Source: Paenibacillus sp. | GTDB taxonomy: Bacteria; Bacillota; Bacilli; Paenibacillales; Paenibacillaceae | Reading direction: 5' to 3' | Length of the DNA stretch: 64,000 bases | NCBI GenBank assembly: GCA_017512705.1 | Contig: JAFWEX010000130.1 | Location: 1 to 64,000 of the forward strand | Shown here: positions 34,956 to 43,742 of the stretch, one piece after another | Position numbering within the stretch: position 1 is the first letter of the stretch | Layout: each line of letters begins with the position of its first letter | Position numbers and translations under genes: made by a program | The notes under the pieces: model-generated | What the model was told of the DNA's origin: nothing | The model's database searches: none | What the model saw: the letters and a program-made list of their open reading frames with translations, nothing else

Positions 34956-35882
34956 GTGAAAACTAGAAACGGATTTCGTTTTATGTTGCTGATGAGCTGT
35001 ATCATTCTATGTTTAAACACAGCCTGTTCCTCTAGAGCTGCAGCTGTAGGTTCTACAGAACCGGTGGACAGTTACGTAACCATTCATGGAGCGTTAGAGC
35101 GTCCTGTGCGGGCCACATGGGTTTGGGATACAACCCAGATTCAGAGCAATGCACAGGAGGTGTTAAAGTTTGCAGCGGCGAACAACGTCAATACGATATA
35201 CCTTCAAATGAACCGGGACGTCAAAATTCCTGAATACCAAAATTTCATCCGCTCGGCACGGGCACAAAATATCGCTGTGGATATTATGGACGGCCGTGCA
35301 GCTTGGGGACTGACAGAGAGCCGGGAACAGATTTCCTCTTTTATGGACTGGATCGAAGATTATCAGAAACAGTCATTGGCCAATGAAAAATTTGCAGGTA
35401 TTCATCTAGACATTGAACCACATGTACATCCGCAGTGGAAAACGAACCAAGCAAGCGTCATCACACAATGGCAAGGGAATGTAGATTACATCATAGAGCG
35501 TGCTGCTCGTATGAAGATGCCAGTAGGAGCGGATCTGCCATTTTGGCTGGATAATTATAAAATTCCTGGCTCTACGACCCCGGTCAGCAGCTGGATGATA
35601 CGCAAATTCGATTCGATTACCATTATGGCGTATCGGGATACGGCTACCGCCATCTACAATGTGGCAAAGGATGAACTTATTGATGCGGCTTCCGTGGGCA
35701 AGAAGATATCGATTGCGGTAGAGACGAAGCAAAGTAAAGAGGGGGATTTCATTACGTTTTACGAAGAGGGAGATACTTACATGGAGGCACAGCTGAAACT
35801 GTTGGAGAAAATGGCGAGTGTTCACGATTCCTTTAATGGTTTCTCCATCCATGAGTATTCATCTTGGAAAACATTAAGGTAG
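34956..35882 (+). CDS. Lipoprotein with TIM-barrel-like domain, function unknown
   Basis: A 308-residue predicted lipoprotein. The signal peptide ends in LNTAC with Cys24. The mature protein starts with RPVRATWVWDTTQI and shows alternating strand/helix segments, with FAAANNVNTIYLQMN, GIHLDIEPHVHPQW, DSITIMAYRD and FNGFSIHEYSSW, a pattern like TIM-barrel glycosidases or their non-catalytic relatives; the LDIE segment recalls the GH18-type catalytic strand. I cannot name a family with certainty. GTG 34956 is the start since AGGGAG (34941-34946) precedes it and it opens directly into a signal peptide; the longer frame from 34839 would add 39 charged residues before it. It is monocistronic with a strong terminator. 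Confidence 0.78.
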   Translation: MKTRNGFRFMLLMSCIILCLNTACSSRAAAVGSTEPVDSYVTIHGALERPVRATWVWDTTQIQSNAQEVLKFAAANNVNTIYLQMNRDVKIPEYQNFIRSARAQNIAVDIMDGRAAWGLTESREQISSFMDWIEDYQKQSLANEKFAGIHLDIEPHVHPQWKTNQASVITQWQGNVDYIIERAARMKMPVGADLPFWLDNYKIPGSTTPVSSWMIRKFDSITIMAYRDTATAIYNVAKDELIDAASVGKKISIAVETKQSKEGDFITFYEEGDTYMEAQLKLLEKMASVHDSFNGFSIHEYSSWKTLR

Positions 35883-35930
35883 TATGATGAAGATGAAAGC
35901 ATAGTTTAGAGACAGAGACTAATCCCATGA

Positions 35931-35967
35931 AGGTGCAAGCAGTGAAGTGAACTGCTTGCACCTTTTT
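35931..35967 (+). terminator. Terminator of the TIM-barrel lipoprotein gene
   Basis: AGGTGCAAGCAGT (35931-35943) pairs perfectly with ACTGCTTGCACCT (35951-35963), followed by TTTT. It lies 13 bases from the stop of the convergent AraC gene but lacks a T-run on the minus strand. Confidence 0.88.
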
Positions 35968-35980
35968 ATGTTTTCTCATG

Positions 35981-36913
35981 TCAGAGCGAGGGTGTTGGTG
36001 TAAGTGTGGCGGGCTCCACTGAGACATTTTTGGAGAACATTTTGCGATAATGGGACGGGGTGGTATGCCGATGTTTCTTGAAAGTCGTAATAAAATAACT
36101 CAGATGTTCAAATCCAACATCCATGGCGATATCCACGATCTTGCGGTCCGTATTCTCTAACTGTATACAAGCCTGCTGGACACGATAATAATTGATATAA
36201 TCTACAGGGCTCTTCTGCACCAGCTGTTTGAAAAAACGACAGAAATGTCCTTCGCTCATATTGGCTTGATCGGCCAGATCTTTTAACTTAAGCGGTTCAG
36301 GGTAACGTCTGTGAATATAGCCAAGTACCGTTTTTAACCGTTCCATCTTGTCAGGGCTTCCGCTGTTTGCTGTGCCCTTAAGCGACGGCATTGTTCGCTC
36401 TTCAAACATGGAGGCAAATATAAGATAAAGATACGCTTTCGTTGACATTTCACAGGTATCTGTCATGGCTGCGTGATTAGCAAAAATGCGTTGCAGGTAT
36501 TCCAGTACCTCTCTGCCCCAGGCTTCATCTGCTGTAATATGAGAGGGGAGTATTACGTTTTTTCGTACGATTGGTCCGATAAACTTCTCCTGAACCGTAT
36601 CAAAGGTATGACTGCCGAGCAGATCTGAATGAAACACAATCGAGGAAAATATACATGGTTCTTCGCTCCGTAGGTACCCTGCATGAATCTCCCCTCTATG
36701 GATAAAAACAGCTTCTCCTGCTTTTACTTCAACTCTGTTCATATCGATCTGAAATACAGCCGAACCTTGTGTCACCATTGTAAATTCCATCTCATCATGC
36801 CAGTGGCAGTCCAGAATACTATCCCCGTTTAATTGTTGAATGTCAGGATATACACTGACCGGATACATCGGATTGCCGTGAATGCGATCTTCCCGTAAAC
36901 GTTCACGTTCCAT
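35981..36913 (-). CDS. AraC-family regulator with cupin sensor domain
   Basis: A 310-residue transcription regulator. The N-terminal half is a cupin-like sugar-binding domain (CHWHDEMEFTMV, with EVKAGEAVFIHRGEIHAG), the C-terminal 100 residues are two AraC helix-turn-helix motifs (ANMSEGHFCRFFKQL and DVGFEHLSYFITTFKKH). It is transcribed away from the GH31 alpha-xylosidase, and the shared 174-base region contains a perfect cre match, so it probably activates that gene in response to xylosylated oligosaccharides and is subject to catabolite control. AAGGAGG precedes the ATG at 36913. The inducer is inferred from the neighbour. Confidence 0.9.
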   Translation of the reverse strand: MERERLREDRIHGNPMYPVSVYPDIQQLNGDSILDCHWHDEMEFTMVTQGSAVFQIDMNRVEVKAGEAVFIHRGEIHAGYLRSEEPCIFSSIVFHSDLLGSHTFDTVQEKFIGPIVRKNVILPSHITADEAWGREVLEYLQRIFANHAAMTDTCEMSTKAYLYLIFASMFEERTMPSLKGTANSGSPDKMERLKTVLGYIHRRYPEPLKLKDLADQANMSEGHFCRFFKQLVQKSPVDYINYYRVQQACIQLENTDRKIVDIAMDVGFEHLSYFITTFKKHRHTTPSHYRKMFSKNVSVEPATLTPTPSL

Positions 36914-36944
36914 GAAGGAACCTCCTTAAACATATGTGAATGAA

Positions 36945-36958
36945 TGTAATCGTTTGCA
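36945..36958 (+). promoter_or_regulatory. cre site (CcpA) between araC-type gene and GH31 gene
   Basis: TGTAATCGTTTGCA matches the consensus TGNAANCGNWWNCA at every fixed position. On the minus strand it overlaps TTGCAA, a possible -35 of the AraC gene. It is 130 bases before the GH31 start. Carbon catabolite repression of alpha-xyloside use is predicted. Confidence 0.65.
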
Positions 36959-37087
36959 ATACAGTTCTGAAAAAGAGAAAAATATCGTCTATAAGATCAA
37001 AATACTGATATTTTTAATCAAAATAGAAGAAGAAACTCAATAAATATATCAATATCATTATAGTATAACCGAAGGAGGTAATCCAAG

Positions 37088-39406
37088 ATGAAATTTACCG
37101 ATGGCTACTGGCAGATCCGTGATGGGTATCATGTTCAAAATCCGGCGGATATTCGAGATATTGTACAAAAGGGTGATTCCTTTACTGTATATGCAGCAAC
37201 AAAACGCATTGAGCACAAAGGCGATACACTGAACGGAGCGTTGCTCAAGGCAACATACAGCTCCCCGATGCCTGATGTCATTCGTGTGCAGTTGAACCAC
37301 CACAAGGGCAAAGTCAATCCAGGCCCTGAATTTGCACTCAATACGTTCAATACCGATGTGCAGATTCATCAAGACGAGAACGGTGCGGAGCTCAAAAGTG
37401 GTAACCTGCGTGTAAGCGTGAACAAAGCAAAAGGGTGGGATATCGGCTTCCACTATAATGATAAACGTCTGACAGGCAGCGGCTGGAGAGGCCCGGCTTA
37501 CATTGAGTCAGCGACAGAAGGCAGCTTCTTCCGGGAACAGCTGGAGCTGGGCGTGGGTGAGTATGTCTATGGTCTGGGTGAACGCTTCACCCCGTTTGTA
37601 AAAAACGGTCAGGTCGTGGATGTCTGGAACGAGGATGGCGGTACAAGCAGTGAGCAGGCCTACAAAAACATTCCGTTTTATCTGTCGAACAATGGGTATG
37701 GTGTATTCGTCAATCATCCAGAGAAAGTATCCTACGAGATCGCTTCTGAAAATGTATCCAAAGTGCAGTTCAGTGTACAGGGCGAAACGCTGGAATACTT
37801 CATTATCGGCGGTGCTAATCCAAAAGAGGTATTGGATAACTATACTAAGCTGACAGGAAAACCTGCATTACCACCAGCATGGACATTTGGTTTATGGCTG
37901 ACGACTTCGTTCACAACCGATTATGATGAAGCGACGGTGAATCATTTTGTCGATGGTATGGCTGAGCGTGACCTGCCACTTTCTGTGTTCCACTTCGACT
38001 GCTTCTGGATGAAGGAGTATCAATGGTGTGATTTCGAATGGGATAAGGACATGTTCCCTGACCCAGAAGGAATGCTGAAACGGTTGAAAGACAAAGGACT
38101 CAAAATCTGTGCCTGGATTAACCCGTATATTGCGGAGAAATCGATATTGTTTGATGAAGGAATGGAAAAAGGGTACCTCGTCAAAACAGCGGATGGCAGT
38201 GTATGGCAATGGGATAAATGGCAGGCCGGCATGGGTCTTGTGGATTTCACCAATCCAGAAGCGACCGCGTGGTATAAAGACAAGCTCAAAGCTTTGATTG
38301 ACCAAGGCGTGGACTGCTTCAAGACTGACTTTGGCGAAAGAATTCCGACTGACGTTGTGTACTATGACGGTTCCGATCCAGTGAAAATGCACAATTATTA
38401 CACCTTCTTGTATAACAAAGCGGTATTTGATGTGCTGGAAGAGAACCTCGGTAAAAATGAAGCGGCTTTGTTTGCACGTTCTGCAACCGTAGGTGGGCAG
38501 CAATTCCCGGTACACTGGGGAGGAGATTGTTCATCCACTTATTCCTCCATGGCAGAATCACTGCGAGGCGGATTGTCCCTCGGTCTTTCCGGATTTGGCT
38601 TCTGGAGCCATGACATCAGTGGATTTGAAGCGACAGCCGAGCCAGACGTATACAAACGTTGGGTACAGTTCGGCTTGCTCTCTTCACATAGTCGTCTCCA
38701 CGGTAACGTGTCGTATCGTGTACCATGGCTATTCGATGAAGAAGCCGTTGATGTCGTTCGTGATTTTACGAAGTTGAAGCTCAGCCTGATGCCGTACCTG
38801 TTCAATTCTGCGGTAGAGTCCTCTGTACAGGGCTTACCTATGATGCGCGCAATGGTGCTGGAGTATCCGGATGATCCAACTTGTGCCACACTTGACCTGC
38901 AATATATGTTCGGGGATTCCATTCTGGTTGCGCCAATCTTCAACAAAGAAGGTGACGTTCGTTATTACCTGCCTGAAGGGACATGGACCAATTACCTGAC
39001 AGGAGCCAAGGTTGAAGGCGGACGCTGGATTGGTGAAAATCATGACTTCAGAACGTTGCCAATGATGATCAAACCGAATAGCTTGATCGCGGTAGGTGCC
39101 GTAGATAACAAGCCAGATTATGATTTTGCGGATAACGTATCCCTCCATTTGTTTGAACTTGCTGATGGCCAGACGACACAAGCAGTTGTTGTCAACCAAG
39201 GTGCAGAAGTTGAGCTGCAAGTGGAAGTAACACGTAGTGGGTCGAAGCTGGAAGTTCGTGCTGAAGGTTCGGGCAAACCTTGGAGTATCGTACTTCGAGG
39301 TATAGATTCGGTATCCTCCGTAGATGGAGGAACACAGGAAGCTGGTGCCCAAGGTGCAGTGATAGCGGCGGCAGCAGGTGCAAGTAAAATTACAATAGAA
39401 CTGTAA
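37088..39406 (+). CDS. xylS: GH31 alpha-xylosidase (YicI type)
   Basis: A 772-residue cytoplasmic family-31 glycoside hydrolase releasing alpha-linked xylose, for example isoprimeverose from xyloglucan oligosaccharides. The length is the same as that of E. coli YicI. The nucleophile Asp414 lies in FKTDFGERIPTD and the acid/base Asp480 in HWGGDCSSTY. The KTDFGE variant, rather than the WxDMNE form of alpha-glucosidases, supports xylosidase activity. No signal peptide. AAGGAGG precedes the ATG at 37088. It is divergent from an AraC regulator and is closed by a terminator at 39427. How its substrate enters the cell is not shown; an MFS gene lies downstream but looks like an efflux pump. Confidence 0.93.
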   Translation: MKFTDGYWQIRDGYHVQNPADIRDIVQKGDSFTVYAATKRIEHKGDTLNGALLKATYSSPMPDVIRVQLNHHKGKVNPGPEFALNTFNTDVQIHQDENGAELKSGNLRVSVNKAKGWDIGFHYNDKRLTGSGWRGPAYIESATEGSFFREQLELGVGEYVYGLGERFTPFVKNGQVVDVWNEDGGTSSEQAYKNIPFYLSNNGYGVFVNHPEKVSYEIASENVSKVQFSVQGETLEYFIIGGANPKEVLDNYTKLTGKPALPPAWTFGLWLTTSFTTDYDEATVNHFVDGMAERDLPLSVFHFDCFWMKEYQWCDFEWDKDMFPDPEGMLKRLKDKGLKICAWINPYIAEKSILFDEGMEKGYLVKTADGSVWQWDKWQAGMGLVDFTNPEATAWYKDKLKALIDQGVDCFKTDFGERIPTDVVYYDGSDPVKMHNYYTFLYNKAVFDVLEENLGKNEAALFARSATVGGQQFPVHWGGDCSSTYSSMAESLRGGLSLGLSGFGFWSHDISGFEATAEPDVYKRWVQFGLLSSHSRLHGNVSYRVPWLFDEEAVDVVRDFTKLKLSLMPYLFNSAVESSVQGLPMMRAMVLEYPDDPTCATLDLQYMFGDSILVAPIFNKEGDVRYYLPEGTWTNYLTGAKVEGGRWIGENHDFRTLPMMIKPNSLIAVGAVDNKPDYDFADNVSLHLFELADGQTTQAVVVNQGAEVELQVEVTRSGSKLEVRAEGSGKPWSIVLRGIDSVSSVDGGTQEAGAQGAVIAAAAGASKITIEL

Positions 39407-39426
39407 AAGGTTCCGATAGAGAAATG

Positions 39427-39463
39427 AACAGATGGTGCCATGAGGTACCGTCTGTTTGTTTTT
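39427..39463 (+). terminator. Terminator of the alpha-xylosidase gene
   Basis: AACAGATGGTGCC (39427-39439) pairs with GGTACCGTCTGTT (39444-39456) with two G-U pairs, followed by a T-rich tail. Confidence 0.8.
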
Positions 39464-39584
39464 ATCCGTACAAGACAGACAAGCAAGGACAAGGGATATC
39501 CATTTTGACATATGCTGAATAATCAACCTCAGATCAACAGACAATAACGCTAATGTGTGTAAAATCTACGAAGGTGGTTAGGGT

Positions 39585-40916
39585 ATGTCTGATAAAAAGT
39601 GGGACCTCGTCGCACTTGCTTCAATACCTGTGATTATGACTTTGGGGAATTCCATGCTTATACCGATTCTGCCACAGATTGAACGGGAATTGAAGGTATC
39701 TTCATTTAAGGTCAGTATGTTGATTACGGTGTACGCCGTAGTGGCTATTCTGTTAATTCCGCTGGCTGGATATTTATCGGATCGATTCGGCAGGAAAGCT
39801 GTGATAATTCCTAGCCTTATTATTGCAGCTGTGGGTGGGGCCGTTGCAGGAGTTGCTGCATGGATGATGAACGGTAATATCGCTTACTGGACTATTCTTT
39901 CAGGAAGATTTTTGCAAGGCATTGGTGCAGCTGGCGCATTCCCGATCGTGATTCCGCTTGTGGGAGACATGTTTAAGAATGAAGATGAAGTGAGTAAAAG
40001 TCTGGGAATTATCGAGACATCAAACACGTTTGGCAAAGTGCTTAGTCCCATTCTCGGTGCAGCGCTGGCCGTATGGTTGTGGTATTCACCTTTTTTGGCT
40101 ATTCCAATACTTTGTCTTATTTCGTTGATTTTGGTAATTTTTCTGGTCAAAACACCCAAAAAGAAAGAAAAACCGCCGACATTCTCTGAATTTGTTGCCT
40201 CCATCCGTGATGTTCTAAAGGAAAAAGGACGATGGTTATATGCCTTGTTTGCGATCGGTGGCATTTGCATGTTTCTTATTTTTGGTGTGCTTTATTATCT
40301 TTCCGAAACACTGGAGAGTGAGTTTGCACTTAAAGGTGTAGTCAAAGGACTTGTACTTGCCATTCCGCTGGCTGCCTTATGTCTTGCCTCGTTTGTTGCA
40401 GGGAAATGGATTGGTAAAGACAAGTCCAGAATGAAATGGCTTGGTTTTGCGGGACTTGCTCTGGTGACTGTTTCGTTAGGGATCATAGGTATATTTGATA
40501 ATATTTACGTTGTAGTGGGGCTGTTTACGTTAGGAAGTGCTGGTATCGGAGCCGCGTTACCATGTCTGGATACACTGATTACAGAAGGTGTGGACAAAAA
40601 GCAAAGAGGGACGATTACAGCTCTGTTCAGCAGTATGCGGTTTATTGGCGTGTCACTTGGCCCTCCTGTCGTGTCTTTGCTGATTGGTTCTCACCACTTT
40701 TTGCTTTTCGGTATTCTGGCTGCCTCTGGAGCCGTTGGAGGTTTGCTTACTTTACTTGCTGTAAAGCCGGAGAAGGGCGGCAAGCCGTCTTCTGGAAGTG
40801 GTTCGAAGCAGGATGAGGATAGTCAAGAACCGCTTCATGCCAAGCAAAAAGAAGATCATGCAGACCTGAAATTTAGACGCCGTGTTCCTTTGCCTCGAAA
40901 AAAAAGTCCATATTGA
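39585..40916 (+). CDS. MFS transporter, DHA1 drug-efflux type
   Basis: A 443-residue membrane transporter of the major facilitator superfamily with twelve helices. Motif A GYLSDRFGRKAV follows helix 2, and motif C-like GGAVAGVAAW is in the N half; motif GRFLQGIGAAGAFP on helix 4 is typical of multidrug/H+ antiporters. The C-terminal 45 residues are strongly charged and cytoplasmic (DEDSQEPLHAKQKEDHADLK). Proton-driven export of a small compound is likely; the substrate is not known. GAAGGTGG precedes the ATG at 39585. Single gene, converging on the other MFS gene at a shared bidirectional terminator. Confidence 0.88.
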   Translation: MSDKKWDLVALASIPVIMTLGNSMLIPILPQIERELKVSSFKVSMLITVYAVVAILLIPLAGYLSDRFGRKAVIIPSLIIAAVGGAVAGVAAWMMNGNIAYWTILSGRFLQGIGAAGAFPIVIPLVGDMFKNEDEVSKSLGIIETSNTFGKVLSPILGAALAVWLWYSPFLAIPILCLISLILVIFLVKTPKKKEKPPTFSEFVASIRDVLKEKGRWLYALFAIGGICMFLIFGVLYYLSETLESEFALKGVVKGLVLAIPLAALCLASFVAGKWIGKDKSRMKWLGFAGLALVTVSLGIIGIFDNIYVVVGLFTLGSAGIGAALPCLDTLITEGVDKKQRGTITALFSSMRFIGVSLGPPVVSLLIGSHHFLLFGILAASGAVGGLLTLLAVKPEKGGKPSSGSGSKQDEDSQEPLHAKQKEDHADLKFRRRVPLPRKKSPY

Positions 40917-40954
40917 CTGGCATCACGGATGAGTACTCTCATCACATAAAATGC

Positions 40955-41015
40955 AAAACGCGTTTACGACCCAAAAGCAGATTACAGCTGCTTGTTAGGT
41001 TGTAAACGCGTTTTT
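40955..41015. terminator. Bidirectional terminator between convergent MFS genes
   Basis: A 17-base arm 40955-40971 (core ACGCGTTTACG) pairs with 40998-41014, with a nested hairpin AAGCAG-ATTACA-GCTGCTT inside. T-rich on both strands, so it should stop transcripts from both sides. Confidence 0.85.
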
Positions 41016-41100
41016 GTTCATTGACGCATGACGAGCATGATCCTGTATGTTCATTAAACAAGCGGTATTAAAATAGGTAGCAGGTTAGCGTTCAGTAAAG

Positions 41101-42438
41101 TTATGTTCTCTTTTCGGATTCTGATTCCAAGGAAACAGAGTTCTTCGACTCATCGTTCTCTGTTGCAGCAATATGAGTATGAGATAACAGAGGATACGTT
41201 TCGATATGGAAACTGCCGCTTCGTTTTCCTTGAATTAAGTAAATGACAAGAAAAACTACGATGAACAGGACGGAGTAACGATACATTTCCGTATAGCTGG
41301 TTATAGAAGCGACGGCGCCTAGCAGTAGCGCACCTATTGCAATACCCAGATCAAGTGTATTCAAGAACATACCATTAGCCATACCACGCTGAGCTGGAGA
41401 AACAACTTGTATCATCCAGGTCTGTAATGTGGATTGCATCGATCCGTAACCAATACCATATATAAACGCAGCGATAAACAGAATTGGCATTGTAGTTGCC
41501 CATGAGAGCGTAATAAGTCCAACTGCGACACAGATCGCCCCTGGAATTAATATAGCTTTGGGTCCTTTGTTGTCATAGATTCGACCGGCAAACGGTCTAA
41601 CCAATAGAACCGCAAATGCATTAAACAGAAAAAACAACGCAGGGTTTGCCAAATGGGCTTCTTTTCCATACAAAACGATAAATCCAACCACTCCACCGTA
41701 CGTTATTGAAAGCAATCCGTTCAGGACACTTGGTAGAATAAGTTTGCGATTAAATGGCAACTTCTCTGTAGAGCGTGATTGATTACTCGCAACAGTTGCG
41801 ACTGCCCCCGCTTGGACAGGCTGATTGGTGGCAGCAGGCTGTGTTCGTGCTGTTTTTTTACGCGTCAGGCTGTAACTGAGGGGATAGATTACGGCAATCA
41901 CTCCGGCGGTACATAGCATTAAGGTAACAAATCCAGCTTCTTGCAGCAGCGTTACCCCAATAATCGGCCCCATGGACATCGCCAGACTCGTAGATAATCC
42001 AAAGTATCCCATGCCTTCGCCCATGCGCTTTACGGGCACAATGTCAGAAGCCATCGTTGGAAATGCGGTACTGCTCATCCCGAATCCAACCCCGAATAAC
42101 ATACGAAGTAATAACAGCACAGCAATTCCCGCAGCAAAATAATAGCCGAGTGTGGCAAGCAGGGCTACGGACAATCCGATGTAAATCATTGCATTACGCA
42201 AACCCTTCTCCAGCGCTCTAGCAGAGTAGAGTCTTGCTGCAACGGCACTTAATGCAAATAAACAGGTGAACAGACTGACTTGAAATGCGTTCGCATGGAA
42301 TTGATCTTGCACATAAGAGGGTAGTGGTGAGATTATCATGTGCAGTTGCAAGAACAATAAGAAGTTACATAACATCAGTAAAATAAAATCAGTTGTCCAT
42401 AATCGGACAGGTGCAGATTGATCGTTCATGTGAGACAT
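41101..42438 (-). CDS. MFS transporter, operon with MarR
   Basis: A 445-residue major facilitator with about twelve hydrophobic helices, a charged central loop (residues about 195-225, rich in Thr, Ala and Gln) and a charged C-terminal tail. Motifs include the MLFGVGFGMSSTAFPTMASD stretch on helix 4-5 and FAGRIYDNKGPKAI in the second half. The protein is probably an efflux pump or solute exporter. It follows the MarR gene by 18 bases on the same strand, the common arrangement in which the regulator represses its own pump. Ligand unknown. Confidence 0.88.
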   Translation of the reverse strand: MSHMNDQSAPVRLWTTDFILLMLCNFLLFLQLHMIISPLPSYVQDQFHANAFQVSLFTCLFALSAVAARLYSARALEKGLRNAMIYIGLSVALLATLGYYFAAGIAVLLLLRMLFGVGFGMSSTAFPTMASDIVPVKRMGEGMGYFGLSTSLAMSMGPIIGVTLLQEAGFVTLMLCTAGVIAVIYPLSYSLTRKKTARTQPAATNQPVQAGAVATVASNQSRSTEKLPFNRKLILPSVLNGLLSITYGGVVGFIVLYGKEAHLANPALFFLFNAFAVLLVRPFAGRIYDNKGPKAILIPGAICVAVGLITLSWATTMPILFIAAFIYGIGYGSMQSTLQTWMIQVVSPAQRGMANGMFLNTLDLGIAIGALLLGAVASITSYTEMYRYSVLFIVVFLVIYLIQGKRSGSFHIETYPLLSHTHIAATENDESKNSVSLESESEKRT

Positions 42439-42456
42439 TCCCCCTTGTTGTGGTCG

Positions 42457-42879
42457 TTACAGATTGTGATTCATGAGGGAAAGAGTATGTTTAAATGCTT
42501 CCATCTGGTCTTCGGGTATACCTTCAGCAAGTTTTTTATTCATTTCTCTTTCGATTGGAACAAGCACTTCAATTAAAGCTTTCCCTTCTTTTGTAGGGAA
42601 TAACAGATATGCTCTACGGTCTTGTTCGCTTGTCCGACGTTCTACCCAGCCTTTCTTTTCCAATAAATCAATGATCCGGGCTGTTGTAGGTTGGTCTTTA
42701 AAAACACGGGCCGCCATTTCTTTCTGATTAACGCCTTCCGAACGGACGACATTAAAAAGCACAGAGAATTGCTCTGTGGTGATATCGTAGGGTTTAAACT
42801 GTGCTGCCAGCAAGGCAGCCATTTTGCGGTGAGTAAGTCCGAGCATGAATCCAACGGATTGCTCTAGGGAATAATCCAT
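42457..42879 (-). CDS. MarR-family repressor of the MFS operon
   Basis: A 140-residue MarR winged-helix protein. The recognition region AARVFKDQPTTARIIDLLEK and the wing RRTSEQDRRAYLLFPTKEG are clear. The ATG at 42879 follows GAGCGAGGGTC. The promoter directly upstream is a perfect consensus and overlaps an inverted repeat, so autorepression together with the downstream MFS pump is the natural reading. The same layout as for other MarR-MFS drug-resistance pairs, but inducers are unknown. Confidence 0.9.
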   Translation of the reverse strand: MDYSLEQSVGFMLGLTHRKMAALLAAQFKPYDITTEQFSVLFNVVRSEGVNQKEMAARVFKDQPTTARIIDLLEKKGWVERRTSEQDRRAYLLFPTKEGKALIEVLVPIEREMNKKLAEGIPEDQMEAFKHTLSLMNHNL

Positions 42880-42927
42880 GAACTAGTGACCCTCGCTCTC
42901 CATAAAAATGACCTTTAAAATTAAATG

Positions 42928-42956
42928 CTTGTTATGACAATTATATGTGAAACAAG
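42928..42956. promoter_or_regulatory. Candidate MarR operator around the -10
   Basis: CTTGTT (42928-42933) and AACAAG (42951-42956) form an inverted repeat with 17 bases between, straddling the -10 of the consensus promoter. Spacing and position fit a dimeric MarR repressor. Confidence 0.6.
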
Positions 42957-42968
42957 TATTTTTGTCAA
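42940..42968 (-). promoter_or_regulatory. Consensus sigma-A promoter of marR-MFS operon
   Basis: On the minus strand TTGACA (42968-42963), exactly 17 bases, TATAAT (42945-42940). A perfect match to the vegetative consensus, which implies a strong promoter needing repression. Confidence 0.88.
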
Positions 42969-43082
42969 AGTAGATCGAAGTCGAAGATCAGCGTTGAACG
43001 ATGAAAACTGTATACAAACCTGTTAGAATAAGGATGGAAAAACCTACGGAATCATAAATCTAATATATAAGGAGTGTTTACA

Positions 43083-43556
43083 ATGCTTAAAAATATTCCT
43101 GCCATGCTTCCACCAGAGCTCCTCAAGCTAATGGCCGAAATGGGTCATGGTGATGAACTTGTACTCTGTGATGCCAACTTCCCAGCTGCCAGCCATGCAC
43201 AGCGATTAGTACGATGTGATGGAGTGGGCACGGTGCAGTTACTAGAAGCCATATTAGAGCTTTTTCCGCTGGATACTTATGTGGATCGGCCAGCTACCGT
43301 AATGCAGGTAGTCAAGGGAGATCCCGTCATTCCGATCATCTGGGAGGATTACCGAAGGTTGATCGAAGAGTACGAAGACATAAGCGATGCTCTGGAATAC
43401 GAAGAACGCTTTAATTTTTATAAGCGTGCGGCTAAGGCGTATGCCATCATTGCAACAGGAGAACGGGCACAATATGCCAACCTGATTTTGAAAAAAGGAG
43501 TCATCTTCCCCGAATCCAAACCTGCTCATGTGCGGGTACATTCGGAGCCCAAATAG
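43083..43556 (+). CDS. RbsD/FucU-family sugar mutarotase
   Basis: A 157-residue protein of the RbsD/FucU family, which speeds interconversion of sugar anomers; the longer size and motif GHGDELVLCDANFPA (His22, Asp) favour the FucU (L-fucose) branch. Other family parts: PLDTYVDRPATVMQVV and ERFNFYKRAAKAYAIIATGE with ANLILKKGVI at the end. The ATG at 43083 is preceded by AAGGAGTG (43069-43076); the GTG at 43074 lies within that site. No fucose or ribose genes are next to it, so the substrate is uncertain. Confidence 0.85.
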   Translation: MLKNIPAMLPPELLKLMAEMGHGDELVLCDANFPAASHAQRLVRCDGVGTVQLLEAILELFPLDTYVDRPATVMQVVKGDPVIPIIWEDYRRLIEEYEDISDALEYEERFNFYKRAAKAYAIIATGERAQYANLILKKGVIFPESKPAHVRVHSEPK

Positions 43557-43569
43557 TACATAGTTAGAG

Positions 43570-43602
43570 CGACGTAGCTGACGAGGCTTTCGTCGTTTTT
43601 TT
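43570..43602 (+). terminator. Weak terminator after the mutarotase gene
   Basis: GACGA-GGCTT-TCGTC with surrounding CGACG/CGTCG pairing, followed by seven T at 43596-43602. Confidence 0.6.
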
Positions 43603-43742
43603 ACATTGGTACGTGTGGAACATATATGGATTTCTGCAAACTTTGTTCCGTTTATTGAATGGGGAAAGGGTATAATGTCTTATACAATGAACATGGATAA
43701 GATATCTCTAACCATTGCATGGCGCGGAAGGGGCTAAGAATA

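Noticed and set aside
38834-39544. 236-codon minus-strand frame over the alpha-xylosidase gene
   Set aside because: The plus strand encodes a full-length GH31 enzyme; the antisense frame has no ribosome site and odd composition rich in Cys, His and Tyr.
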